Positions 6,150 to 6,439 of a stretch of DNA of 6,439 bases are shown here, one piece after another. The stretch covers positions 1 to 6,439 of the forward strand of contig JAATGE010000375.1 of the NCBI GenBank assembly GCA_015654825.1, written 5' to 3'. The stretch is from Rhodospirillales bacterium (GTDB lineage: Bacteria > Pseudomonadota > Alphaproteobacteria > Acetobacterales > Acetobacteraceae). Each line of letters begins with the position of its first letter. Within the stretch, counting starts at the first letter, position 1. A program made the translations under genes and the position numbers. The notes under the pieces were generated by a model that was not told where the DNA came from, ran no database searches, and saw only the letters and a program-made list of their open reading frames with translations.

Positions 6150-6439
6150 CTATTTCGCTTCGATCACACCTGGTGCGGTGTCGCGGTGAAAATCGCCGAA
6201 GAATTGGTAGCTGCCCGGATCCAGCGGGCCGACGAATACCGTAATCCGGCCGCCCGGTGCTACCAGTTTCTCGCGGCTCAGGCCGGTGCTCTCGAATTCG
6301 TCAGCGGTATCGTCGGAGTTGCGTATCCCGATGCGCAATTTCTGCCCGGCCGGCGCCACCAGACGATCGGGATAGAAACGATGCGGCGTGAATACCGACA
6401 CGGGCATTTCGCCGGCGCGCGCGGGCGTTGCCGCGGCGG
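6150..6439 (-). CDS. Cupredoxin-fold periplasmic protein, FtrB-like (5' end outside the window)
   Basis: The frame is open to the window edge, so the start codon lies beyond 6439. The first visible residues (AAATPARAGE) look like the end of a Sec signal peptide cleaved after ARA, followed by a domain of about 85 residues. The ATG at 6407 would remove the export signal and is probably internal. The domain fits the Cupredoxin_1 type found beside P19 and FTR1 in ferrous iron uptake operons (Bordetella/Brucella FtrB): DEFESTGLSREKLVAPGG, then VGPLDPGSYQFFGDFH near the C-terminus. The cysteine expected of a type 1 copper site in YxCxxH is absent (YQFFGDFH), which I believe is normal for this subfamily. 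His and acidic side chains (EFES, DFH) are possible metal ligands. The stop is TAG at 6152-6150, and the oxidase start follows 93 bases later on the same strand. The domain call is good; the iron role is inferred. Confidence 0.8.
   Translation of the reverse strand, partial: AAATPARAGEMPVSVFTPHRFYPDRLVAPAGQKLRIGIRNSDDTADEFESTGLSREKLVAPGGRITVFVGPLDPGSYQFFGDFHRDTAPGVIEAK

Overview
This is a GC-rich chromosomal fragment. Its strong G/C third-position bias leaves long antisense frames open. It reads like an alphaproteobacterium, most plausibly Acetobacteraceae. That placement rests on overall composition, protein flavour and a palindromic intergenic repeat (GGGGCTCTGCCCC-type and GGACAAGTCC-type hairpins) that I remember as common in that family. 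No marker gene confirms it.

Layout: positions 1-239 hold a hairpin that looks like the terminator of an unseen upstream gene, followed by a leader. Two plus-strand genes follow, 17 bases apart: a secreted SIMPL-domain (DUF541, YggE-like) protein at 240-938 and a cytoplasmic amidase-signature hydrolase at 956-2308 with a complete Ser-cisSer-Lys triad. A 99-base spacer with a small GC-rich hairpin leads to a secreted seven-bladed YVTN-type beta-propeller protein at 2408-3388. The right half is on the minus strand. A cupredoxin-fold protein, cut by the right edge (6439-6150), is followed by a very large exported multicopper oxidase (start best placed at 6056, stop at 3591) with all four copper-binding motifs.

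The convergent stop codons of the beta-propeller gene and the oxidase are separated by about 200 bases. Almost all of that gap is one large inverted repeat made of two head-to-head copies of a multi-hairpin unit. The copies differ from each other by paired, structure-preserving changes, which is the most interesting non-coding signal here.

How the genes may work together: the cupredoxin resembles the small cupredoxin of FTR1-type ferrous iron uptake systems (FtrB-like). Its position just upstream of a multicopper oxidase suggests a periplasmic metal-oxidation module, with iron more likely than copper as substrate; this is inference. The SIMPL protein and amidase look like ordinary accessory metabolism or stress genes, and the beta-propeller may be a periplasmic scaffold or ligand-binding protein. 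I see no tRNA, rRNA, CRISPR, transposase or phage gene, and no system that I would call clearly new.
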